From positions 12,587,954-12,651,953 of the forward strand of contig CM053256.1 in the NCBI GenBank assembly GCA_028583405.1: a stretch of DNA of 64,000 bases, read 5' to 3'. Every line of letters starts with the position of its first letter. Position 1 is the stretch's first letter. Positions 24,018 to 36,000 of the stretch are shown piece after piece. The notes below the pieces were generated by a model that saw only the letters and a program-made list of their open reading frames with translations, ran no database searches and was not told the DNA's origin. The position numbers and the translations under genes are program-made. This stretch comes from Pogonophryne albipinna. Its lineage: Eukaryota > Chordata > Actinopteri > Perciformes > Artedidraconidae.

Positions 24018-27000
24018 CTGCTGCGAGACAGACGAAAGCTCCAATTATTACACACTAAAGACACATTCACAAGCACGGAGCACACATTCAACTGAGATGT
24101 GAGTACATTCAATACAATGATTTAGTTAAAATTTGTAGGATGACTGCTGCAGTTTGTGGAGACTTCTCAAAGAATAATCCATAGTTTGCATTCTGGGAAA
24201 TGGGCTTATTGGTTTACGTGAGTTAGATGAAAAGTACAATACCACTGTCCTATCTGTATTTAGCTGTAGATAGCAGTTGGTTAGCTTAGCTTAAAATAAA
24301 CACTGAAAACATGGGAAAACCGCCAGCCTAAGTCTGTCTGCAGTTTGGAAAGTCGGCCTTCTAGCAGCTCATTAATTACCATGGTAAAATCTTGTTTGTT
24401 TAATCTGTAAAACATTTAAGTGTATAAACGACAATTTGCAACATTCCGACATTTTTTAACCTTTGAACAGAACAAGTTTAGCTATTTTCCCACATTTGTG
24501 AAAGATAAAAAGCTACAGCTGCTGGCTACATTATGTGAGTTTGGATTTAATATTAACATCCAAATCTTGCAAAGAAAGAACATATGGATATTTCTTAAAA
24601 TATCAAACTGTCCCTTTACCCTAAAGGATCTTACAGTATTTACATATTCAAGCACATTGGAAGGTGATTTATGGAAGCAAAATGATAGCTTGAAGGTGGG
24701 AAATACATCTAAAAACCTTTGTGGTGGTTTAGACAGTGCTATTGAAGGAAATAATGACATATATATAAAAACATTTTTGCTAAACTATAAAGTGCAAGAC
24801 CACAGATGTGGTTCTCTAGCTTTTGGCCTATCTAGGATCGTACCTCTACGATGCCATGACTGATTGTGCCGTATGGCTTCCTGCGCACCAGCAGCAAGCT
24901 GATTACCATCACCATGGCTATCGCCACGGCCACCACGAGCAACCCAACCATCGCGCCACGATTAAACGTCTCCAAAGCATCGGGTTGCTTTGGAAAGAAA
25001 ACAAAGAGCAGTTAGACATGAAATGAGCCATTCTGAATTACATTACGATGCTCATGCTCTTAGCCTCACCAGTTCATCTCTCTCGATCTCAGGAGGCTTG
25101 TTGACTACCTGCTTGAGCTCCACAGAGGTGTTGATCTAAAATGACAGGGAATTAGGGGAAACATTAAAAAATATAACATAACTACAGAAAGCACAATTAA
25201 TTAATGAAAAAAAACGATTATTCAACTGGGCTAGGTTTATATCACAGATTCTCAGATCATTTTCATACTTTTTCCTCATATTCGTATGTGGGGCCTCTCT
25301 CAGATGTGGTATAATCATATTCTTCTACTGGAGACACTAAGGCTGACAGGAGACAAAATGTTATAAAAACATGTAACTGTAAGCAAAAGTCATATTTACA
25401 CTACAATCATTGTAAACAGAAAAACATCAGGCTTTAATGACACTGAATCGCCTCACCTTTCTTGTTAGGCTGCACTTCTTTGGAGAAAAAAAGAGGAAAA
25501 TAGCATTAACAACAGCAGGCTGTGAGAGGTTTTTACATGCCACTCCCACCATTAAGGCAGAATTGTATCTGTTGAATATGATAACTGTGGATGTATACCA
25601 ATGCGGGGAGGATAAGGCCTGTTCTGGAAGGCTCTCTCCTCTTCCTCCTCGTCATCCTTTTCCTCCTCGCTCTCGGCCGGCAGAAGCTCCTCGGTGGTGC
25701 GGGTCTCAGAGAAGGAGGTGGTCATGAGCTCACTGATGTCTCCTCTTTCTGCCTTGACCAGCTCCTCTATAGGTCATACATAAAGAAACAATCCATCAGA
25801 ACAGATATGTTACAACAGGAAATATTAAAAAAACAAGGCAGCCTGCAGATTTATAAAAACAGTAGCGTCGCTTACGTATATCATCGTGAAGCTCCTCAGC
25901 CAAGTTAGGATCCTTGTACAGCAGTGCAAGACTCTGGTTCATCCTCTCTTCAATGACATGGAGATGTGTGTACACCTGCAAAATATAATTATGCTTAGTT
26001 TTCTACGAAGAAAGGGCCAACAAAGCTCAATCAAAGAAGTCAAACTGGTCTTTGCTGTGAAAAGAGAAGCAGTGATTCGCTCCTTAAATGAATGAAAAAT
26101 GAAAACCCAGATAAATATTCTAGTCTGCGTTTGAAGTCTGCACAGACTGACTTTGATCTGATTTTAATGAAAAGAAGCTTGGTAGCCGTTTCACCAATGT
26201 GGATTCAGTTCTTATTAACTTATCTGTGACGCGTACTAACTTTTCAGCACACAGTGTTCTGTACTTTTCATGGCCAGCAGAAGACAGCCCCGCTTTTAAA
26301 AAAAAGTGTGTGCCAAAAGCCTCTATGGGGCAAATACCTCATGCACTCTCAGACACACACCTGGAATTTCATCTGCTCAGCCTTCTGGGGGTCGACAGCC
26401 ACAATATGCTGGTAATGTCTGAGTGTGTGTCTGCGGTCCTTCTGCTCTGCTGCCATGTATCGCTTCAGAGCCTGCAGCACACGCTCTGGCTGGAAGACAG
26501 AGGGGGCAGAGTCAGGAAATGCCAGACTGTTAGATAACGGCACACAGAAAGGATTTAAAGCAGATATGTAATTGAGCCAGGTTTAACTCTATCTATTCTT
26601 CTTTGCACTCCATGATCGGCGTACCTGAGGGGGGTCCGACTGTACGGCAGTAAGGTAGTTCTCCAGGGCCAGGCGGCGGTTGTTGTTGAGTATGGCCTCC
26701 ACTCTTGCCAGATGAGTCTCCACCAGTCTCTGCCTCTCTCCAGCGACCTGCTCCTCCAGCGTCTGCAGCACAGACTGGAAGTGCTGGTAGAGGAAACATA
26801 GATGCAAGGATGACTAAAGGGGCTCTATAACCACATGAGTATTTCAACTATGGGATGAATCCTATCGAGTTTGAAAAACAATGACTGCTTACCTCATTCA
26901 GGGCCTGTCGCTCTAACCGAGGCAGATTCTTTGACTGGTTGTCTGCCTCGGCCCATTCCTTCATGATCTGAGGAGTTAAATATACTGTGTAAATAGCACA

Positions 27001-30000
27001 CTGATAAAAAGTACATTTGGCATAAAATGTGTTTAAGTTGTCACATCACATAAAGTGCATAAAGAGCAACAGTGCAACTCTCCCTTTTAACTTATGCACA
27101 TGTAAACACAATGTCACCGATTTAGAAATGAATTGGTTTTAAAATCTTGGGATGTCTGGCTAAAAATCAAATGTCAACAATTTAGGAAATATACTAATTT
27201 ACAGGCTGTTCCCTAAAGAAAGCCAGGCAATAGTTGTCATACCATATTTAATCACCTCAAAAGGAAATGCTGGCAGTTGTAAGGAATGTTTGAAATGTAG
27301 AGACAAAACAGACGCAGTAGTTTTCTGACTTACTAAGTTGTCCTTTTTTATATAAAAGGCTAGTTACGAAGGAACAGTAAACCTATCATAACTGTGCATC
27401 TTTAAAGACATGCTCTTATCAAACTGTTGAGCAAAATGGCCTGACAGTGATAAAAAGATGGTATTTGTGGTAAAACCACAAATCAAAAATACAATCTCTA
27501 ACTTGTACAGCTCCTGTCTTGAGAATGTAAGCGTGTGTACTTGTTTGTAAGATAAGCACGCACACAAACACATTCAGATGTGAAGTGTGATAAACTTCCA
27601 TCATGTGTTGTGTAAAAACAACAAATACTGCAAAGTATACATTTTTAAATCTTTGTATTTATAATAATGTTAACTTCTGGAGAGTCTTGTTTTGCACCCA
27701 TTGACATTTTAAAATGATTAATTACACATGTTCTAGCCACAGTCCATACAAGGTCACACTGACCAGCTCTTTTTGTTTGGGCATATTTGAATTCTAAATG
27801 TTTCTTGTCTTTATCTTCTGTCCTGATTGCACATAAAACATGTTGAGGATTAGATGAGAAAATGAGAGCAATAGAACAGCCAGTCTCAGTCCGACCAGCC
27901 AGTCAACAACCATTAGCCTCTTCTCTGCCGTGTGAAAGTCACCTCATTGATGCGCTTCATTCTGCGTTCCTCCAGGTCTGTTTTGGCACGCAGGAAGTTG
28001 GCATGCTCCGTGTCATCCACTGGCTTCTCAAAATAAACATCAACGCCATCTGTGGGCCTGGGTGTTGTCACTAGTGAGGAGAGACAGAAAACAGAGGTTA
28101 TTACCGTCACACAGACTGCAAAAGCCAGAGAGCAATTATCCTGTTATTAAAAGAACCGCCTCGGTCAAAATGTGACAGGGAAGGCAATTTTACACTCCAA
28201 TTTAAGGAAGGGGAAACATTCAACAAACCACAATAGAAAACTACATTGGATTTTGTTCTGGAAAGATGAATCAATTACTTAAGTTATGAATTACTTTAGA
28301 ATCCCAAACATTTAGGAGATCTCTGATCCCATTCTGCTTGTTGTGTCTGGATTTTGAAGCGTGCAATTAACATTATTGACATCAAATTGTATCCAAACCA
28401 ATGGAATAAGACTTTAGTTAAACTGAAGTAGTTACAGCGCACAAATGGATCATTTAATTGTTTCAATTGTTTCCCACACATACAGTGAGTAATATCATGG
28501 TTTCCATCCTGAGTTTGTTCTAAGTAGTTTATATGTTTGGTGGTCAGCTGCTCCATTTGCTGCGCACATGAGAAAGAGCCCTGCTGAGGCCTGGAGGTTG
28601 CTGAGTGGGTGGAAGTGTGATATGCTTAAGATCTACATGACACACACACAAGTGGTGAGGACAGTGGTCAGTGAAGACTGTTGAGAAATATTCAGTATAT
28701 ATTTAGACAGAGACACTTGTTTGCATTTCTCCAACATGTCCATCTTCATCCATGCACCTCACACATGTATGGGGTGTGTGTATTGGACCCCATACATGTG
28801 TGAGGTGCATGGATGAAGATGGACATGTTGGATGAAAACAGATAGTTTCACTTCACTACTATAGTTTACAGCCGAGGAGATGTGCTGAGCATCATAAGGG
28901 TTTTATCAATATTACTATTCTTATCATACTCCTTATCTGTTCAGTTCTTTATTGAAACTCTTACAGGTTATTTTTTGCATCTATATAATAGCGTTTCATA
29001 TAGATTTTAAATAGAAATAAATGAGGTTTCTTGAGCAGTAAAAGTAATTCCTTCACTATATAAAATAAATAGTATTCCTGGAAACTGGAGTACTGTGGGC
29101 AAAGCAGCAGAAATAACTATTTTTGAAATGTTTATGCTCGTTGAACATGTGTATTGACAAAGTAATGGCTTTTTATTTCAGCCCAGCACCAGCAATGAGA
29201 GCAGAGTAGATGCTACAGTGTGATAATAAATTAAACAAAACGATTAAAGATTATCGATAATAGAACTGGTTACATTTGGAGCATATCAATACTTGGGTTT
29301 ATAATAATTGAGCTCCGGGGACACCGCTTAACCTGGTTTCCGTACCCATCCCTATTCAAGAGTGATGCTGTCATCAACAGTTCTTAGACCTTTGATTTTT
29401 CTGTGTTGTTATCTACAGCTACTAAACACTCTTTGCATGCCAAGCAAACATGAGGGACACTCACAGCTCTCTTCCTTCATCAGAGGTACAGAGGTGGTGG
29501 GCTTCTGGCTTTTCTCGTAGAAGAAAGAGTCCATGTAGTCAGATGTTTGGTAGGGACCTGAGTCAATGGAGTATTCATACTCTTCTGGGCCTTTCACAAC
29601 TATTGCCTCTTCGTCCTCCTCCTCTTCCGCCTCTTCCTCATCAACTTCGTCTTCCTCGTCTTCCTCCTCCTCATCTTCCTCCTCCACCACTTCATCATCC
29701 TCCTCTTCCATATCGGCTTCGTCTGCATCAGTGTCAGGAGAGGGGCTGGGAGTGGGGGCTGTCACTTTGGTTCTGTGGAAAGCCAAACAGTCATTACTTT
29801 GACAGCCTGTAACGCACATCTCTCAGCCTCCTACATGTCAAGCTGAATGACCTTACACAGAATTGAGTTTTCCATTGGTCTGGGACGTGAATGTCTGAGG
29901 AGCAGCGGGGACGTTTCTCTCCTCCATCTCTGCTTTGCCGTTGGAACTCCCTCGGCCTGGGCAGCACACATACTCCACTCCTCGGAAATGATCTCCACAT

Positions 30001-33000
30001 GGCAACAGCATCCCATAGCTGTGGAGCTCCAGATTGTCTGCAGTGCATTCCTGATAGGGTAGAACGTTGAAATACTTTGTGTTAAAAGTTACAAGAAATA
30101 AAGCAAAATGTAAATATAATGAGAGATAATTCTGAGTTTCTTCTTTCTGAATATACAATGTTGACAGGAGGTGATGTGAGGGAGTGGTACAGCTTGAACT
30201 CAGCCATCATTCTGCTCTTTAAAAAACACCTCAGGTAGGCGTACTGATGATGTGACGTGATGCACGACAAACCACAGAGCAGACGTGTCTAGTCTGGACT
30301 GCTGTTTCTGTTTTGGCTACAGAAATGTTTTTTTGGTGGCACTGGGCTGTTCAAGATTCAAGACTTTTATTGTCATTCGTACATAGCTACTTAGGTGAAT
30401 CTTAGGTAACAGGCTCCTCCAACAGTGCAACACAATAAAACATGTGTATGTGATTACCCTGCTGCTTTAATGTGGCTTGGAAACTTTTATCATCTTTGTA
30501 GATATTTGCTTTACATCTCTATTTGCTCTTCTCACCTCCTTAGCGATGTTGTGCCAGTACACGTAGCTCTCGCAGGCATCCATCTGCTCCTGGTGGAGGA
30601 AACGGCATCGGTCGGGCACCAGCAGGGCCTCGCTCACATACTCGCCCCCTGCAGAGTGGAGAAAGGGCTAGTTCAGTGTACGATGATTTTAAACAGTGAG
30701 ACTATTTTAAAGTGGACCTATTATGATATATTGGAAAAATATATTGTAGGGCCATACCTATACAAAACATGTCTGTGAAGTTTTTTGCTTAAAATACCAA
30801 ACAGATCACCCATTGTAGCCATGCCTCATACTGCTCAAACCCCTCTTTTGCAGCCCTGTTAGAGAAACGCGGATTTTGGGTCCTTAGCTTGAAAAAAACA
30901 AAAAGAGGAGGCGGAGCTAATGCCTGATCAGAATTCTACCGGAGATAAAGTTAAATTCGGTTGTGATAAAACGCCATCCTGTTCTAAACCATTATTTCTG
31001 AAACAGTATGGAGCTCAAATGCTTTTTCTCTTGCGGGTTTATCACAAGGTGAGTTCCTTTTTTTATTTCCTGCTTTTTAAACACATGTGCTCTCCAGTAC
31101 AGGTTAGCTCTGAGTGTTAGCGAGGCTTGCTAATGTAAACAAAGACGAGATTACGTCCAAAACACATCAGGCATTGTTTCTGATAGCAATTTTCAGTGGG
31201 TCCGATGCCGATTTGACGTCAGATCGGCAGCAAATCTGTATACGTTCGTTGTACACCTGTTTTTAAAAGATTTGGGTACGGAGGAAAAGAGAGAGGGTTT
31301 TATTTTCTGATGCTGCGTGAGTTCCCCGACGCACCGGGGACACATATTTATGTATAAAAGACATCACAAAGTGCATTTTGCATGATAGGTCCCCTTTAAG
31401 TCATAATAATAATAAACGGTATTTATATAGCACCTTTCATGATAGATGCAACCAAAAGTGCTTTACAGATACAAAGTAAAGACCACACATACAGATTAAA
31501 CATGGAGGAACATAGGAGACAGGTTATAAACAAACAGAACGAGCTTATCACAGAACGATAAAACAATAAAACATGAACAGTGACACAACTAAAATTACCC
31601 CAAATAAAAAGCCAAATTAAAAAGATAGGTCTTCAATTTAGTTTTAAGAACTCCAATGGAATTTGCTGTTCTAAGACCCAAGAAGAAGTGTGGTGTTATA
31701 AGGAAAGAAATAGCGTATAGGAATGAAAAGAAGGCATAAAACAAATAAAAAGGATGGTGTAGAATAGTTAAATGGGGATGGGGTGCATACATTTGTAATG
31801 TTCAAGCACTTTCAGAAGATAAACTGCAGCTATGGTATGTTTAAAATGAATATTCAACATTTATTATAAAAATCATGAATGCAGCTGCCTTATTTGATTT
31901 AAGCAATGAATCATACAGAAGTGAGGAACAAGTTTTGTAATCTATTTGCATTTTAGACATGTTCCATATATGGCACTATTACTACATACTGGCCTTTAGG
32001 GCTTACGGTACACATAAAGGAAAGTGTTTACCTATGTTAAGGAGTAGTGAACTAAATGTAGTTAAACTAGTTGTAAAGTAAATTGAAGTAGCTTGCTGTT
32101 AGTTTCACTATGTTCATATTAAAACTTGATTGAAGTTCTCAAACTATGTTTTTTGCCATTTTTTGTGCAGTACATTTTGACTTGAGAGAGTTCTACAGCG
32201 CTGTGTTTATAATAATCAAGAAGGTTTCTGGATCCAGGGTGACTCACGACTCACTCATTCACTCGTCCATTGTTAACCTATCTTCCCTCCTAGTGGCTTA
32301 TAGCGGCCATGGCCCCTCTGCAATACTGTGGACTTGTTTCACTGTCTTTCTATTGTTCTAATAGTACTGAGGCAAAAATATATCGCTGTTGCATTGATTG
32401 AGATGCAAACGAATATTCATTTTTGTAAAACCATATAAAACCATATGTGGAATTGTTTTGGCCTCTGTTGTAGAGCAGTCAGAGTATGTCGTACCCCTGT
32501 CCACATTTTTGTTTCCATTGTCCATAGTACACAGTCAATCCATCAAAAGTATAAAAGGGAAGTATGGACGTACAGTATGAATTCCTAGCAGTGACATTAT
32601 ATAACGACAGTGTGGTGTGTTGATCTTACCGAGACAGCGGTAGGGCAGCACTATGAAGGGGTGTGGCTGGCAGTGGCCCCAACCTTTCTTACACCAGGCG
32701 GGGATGGTGACAGGTCTTTTTGACTCCTCTATATGGGAGATCGGAAGTGCTGGGTACATCTGGACGTACGGGTACATGCAGAGACCACCAGAGACAGAAA
32801 CAGATAGATGGATGGACAGAACAGAGGGTTTGAAGACAGGAGGGACAGGGAGAATCAGTTAGAAGAGGGGTTGGGGGTTTGGTTGGGAGGGTGGGTAGAA
32901 TGAAAGTAGCAGGAACCAGGGAGAAGAGGGGGGAGAGCACAGTCAGTGGGGGAGTCATGCAACATTTTCTCTAGATACTTATAGAAAGGCTGTTTAAATC

Positions 33001-36000
33001 CTTTATTTCCAGCCATCTTAGACATGGCAAACTGAAATTATTATTTCAATAAACATTCTTCTTCTTTTATTTCCAATTTCACATGTGACTACTTTCACTT
33101 AAAATCAAGGCCAATAATTTAAAACTCATTATGAGCTTTAATAGTGAGAGAAATGATCTGGCACAGAGTCTGAATGCACACTTAAATGCTTTCATCACAA
33201 ATGTCAAGGAAAACATGGATGCTTTGTGTAAAAGCTTCATAATGTGTCTGCTAATCGCATTACACTCCATTCAGCCCCGTAGCAGCAGTGTCTATTTTGA
33301 CCTCCAGATGGCGCTTGGTTGCCTTTACCGTTCTACTTCAAATACATATTTTTGAGGGAGGAGTGTGTGGAGAGTAGGTGTAACATTGACTACCTTACAG
33401 CACATGTTTAAGAGTACACATATTGGATAACAAGAGGAGGGAAAGTGGATGGCGTTAAAAATGAAATATTGAAATATTTCAACAAGCCACCATCACTTCA
33501 CTATATATGGTTAAATATATAGATTAATAGGACAGGTGTTAGAAAAACCAAATTATAAATTAGCAATTGGGATTTAATGCTTCATTCTTTCAACACTTTA
33601 GCATCAAATGGACAGTTCACCTAAATATCTAAAACACATATTTATTATCTTGTCTGTTGTGCTATTTATAAATCTCTATATATATTTTTTAGTGCGAGTT
33701 GACACATGTTGGAGATATCGCCCATAGACAAGTCTGTTTTGTATTCAATATAATGGAACCAAATGGCTTGTGGTGCTTAAAAAGCATAACAGAGAGGTTT
33801 CTTTTCAGAAATCAATCACAAGCTAGATCCTCTCTTCAACGAAGAGATGCACATTTTTTTCTATAGCGTTATAAGATAGAAAGAAAAAGGTTACTACATT
33901 ATAGTCATGGTTCCTGGAAATAGACATTGCTGTTAAGTTTTTCACATATATTCAATGTCACTTTTTGCGCCACAGAGTAAGTGCCATTTAGTTGCATTTT
34001 ACTGAGAGGAGGAATACATCTCCACGGATCTCCAAAACTCGGCAAATTGTACCTGAACAATCTATATTGTTTGAGAAAAGTCATTTGGATTTGATTTTCT
34101 GGGTGAACTGTTTCTTTAAGAGTGATTCGTTTTAAAGTCTGTTTTTAGATGCTGTACAGGTTTAAATGATTTATTTGCAAGGTGTAGAACCTTACCTCCT
34201 GACAGTAGGACAGGATCTCTCCGGGCTCTTTGAAGCAGCCCTGCCGGCCCTGAGGGTCCGGCTCCCATTGGCCAGTCTGTAGGTTAATGTGCAGGAGCTG
34301 ACGGCCGCAAAACATGGCAATCTGTGGCTCAGCGCCTTCCGGGTCTGGCCCGTTCACCTCGGTCATGGCCAGGGCCTAGAGAGCATAGGAAGGAGGGAAG
34401 AGAGAGACAAGGGAGTAAAGTTAGAGTTAATATAAACACAGTGGCTGATAATACTGTGTTTGAAGCTGATCCAGGGCGGGTAGACCACAGATAATTCCTA
34501 AATGCACTCCAGCACTTTCCAACATTAGACCAAAAGTTTAAGCAAGGATGCAAGACTGAGTGAGGGAAGATCGAAACAGAGTGGCGAGAATGTAGAGGAA
34601 GCTAATGCACAGGAGAATTGAGTGCACACTGCAAAGCTTTAATAGAATATCGGAGAACCTCAAATTCAGAAAAAAGATCTGTAAAAGACAGTGAAGTGAA
34701 TGAGAAGAAGAGCCAATAAAAAGCCTGAGTTATTGTCTGGTGGCCTATTCTCCCTGTTGGCTGACAGCAGTGACAGCTGAGGAAAGGAGGAATGATTAAA
34801 AGGAAGGTGTATAGCATAAATATACGAGAGTATGTAAAAGATTGTCTGCCGCCCCTCCTCCAGCGGCCTTCTAGGATGTTGTTATTGATCGTGGGATATG
34901 TTGCCTCTGCCTGGGGGAGGGCCCAGGGGACCCCACATAGAGGAAGAAACAGCAGCTAGGGCTGGGAGTCAGGTGTTAATACAAGCTCATTGACCGATGG
35001 GCCACCTCACTACATTAACACACAGCACAGAGACAGAGAGAGCCCAGGGAGGAATAAAGAGGGGGTGGGGTTAGGTACTGTAAGAGTAGGACAAAGCTCT
35101 ATAAACAGCACAAACAAAGATCTGCCTTAACAAACAAAGCAGGATTTCAAAAAATGTCACAGCAGCAGGCCCTCAAGAATCATGATAAATGTGGAAAAGT
35201 GAATCATGTTCCACTAGATGTCTGAGTCATCTTTGGGGCAGATTTGACCTTTTACAAACACGTTTGCAAGTAAGTCAAATATGTGGTTTTCACGGTGCAT
35301 CATTTGACAGCTCGTATCCTTTCATCTGCACTGACAGACAGATGGACCCATCTTGACGACAGACAAGACGAGCGACGCTGAACCAATTAGAAGGAAGTTG
35401 CCCAAAGGGAAGAAACGGAGGAGATAAAATATGGGAGAGTGGCGCCTGATCAAAGGAAAGCCCTACTTTGGCCGACTGGAGCTTAAGTTTTTGAAGTCCT
35501 AATTAAAATTCAAACAGAATAAAATAAATATATAAATCCCTTTGAGTAAATGTACAATAAATATAAAAGGCCCTGAGCAGCCTGTGCATTATAATTACAC
35601 TAAGAGCAGTTTGTGTTTCTGCATGTCCTAGCAGATTTCTTACAAATTACGGATCTACTTTTCATTACTGCTGACCATTTCCAAAAGCATAGCGGAGTTT
35701 TTTACATTCATGATTGCATTTCCCTCCTAGGTTTTAGGCTTTTCATTCATTTTAATAGTTTAGATATAAATAAGCAGAGGATTACAAAGTTGCTTAAGAC
35801 GTGTAATCACAGCCAACATGCTACAGGGTAGATTCAAAGTTTCTCTGCTTTTATATATAGCAAATTATCCAATGCAACACCATTAACTTCTTCCTTTTCT
35901 TCCTGTGAATATTGCCCATCGTTTGTCCTCTGGGGTTTTGGACAATATTGCTCTTAAAACAATGCTGTTTTGCAGCCAATCTAAATATGGGGCTGTCAGT

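Noticed and set aside
24420..24863. 147-codon plus-strand frame
   Set aside because: It lies in intron sequence and overlaps the transmembrane exon antisense. No recognisable domain or splice context.
29450..29812. Plus-strand poly-Ser and poly-Leu/Pro frames
   Set aside because: They are the antisense of the Glu/Asp codon run in the aplp1 acidic exon.
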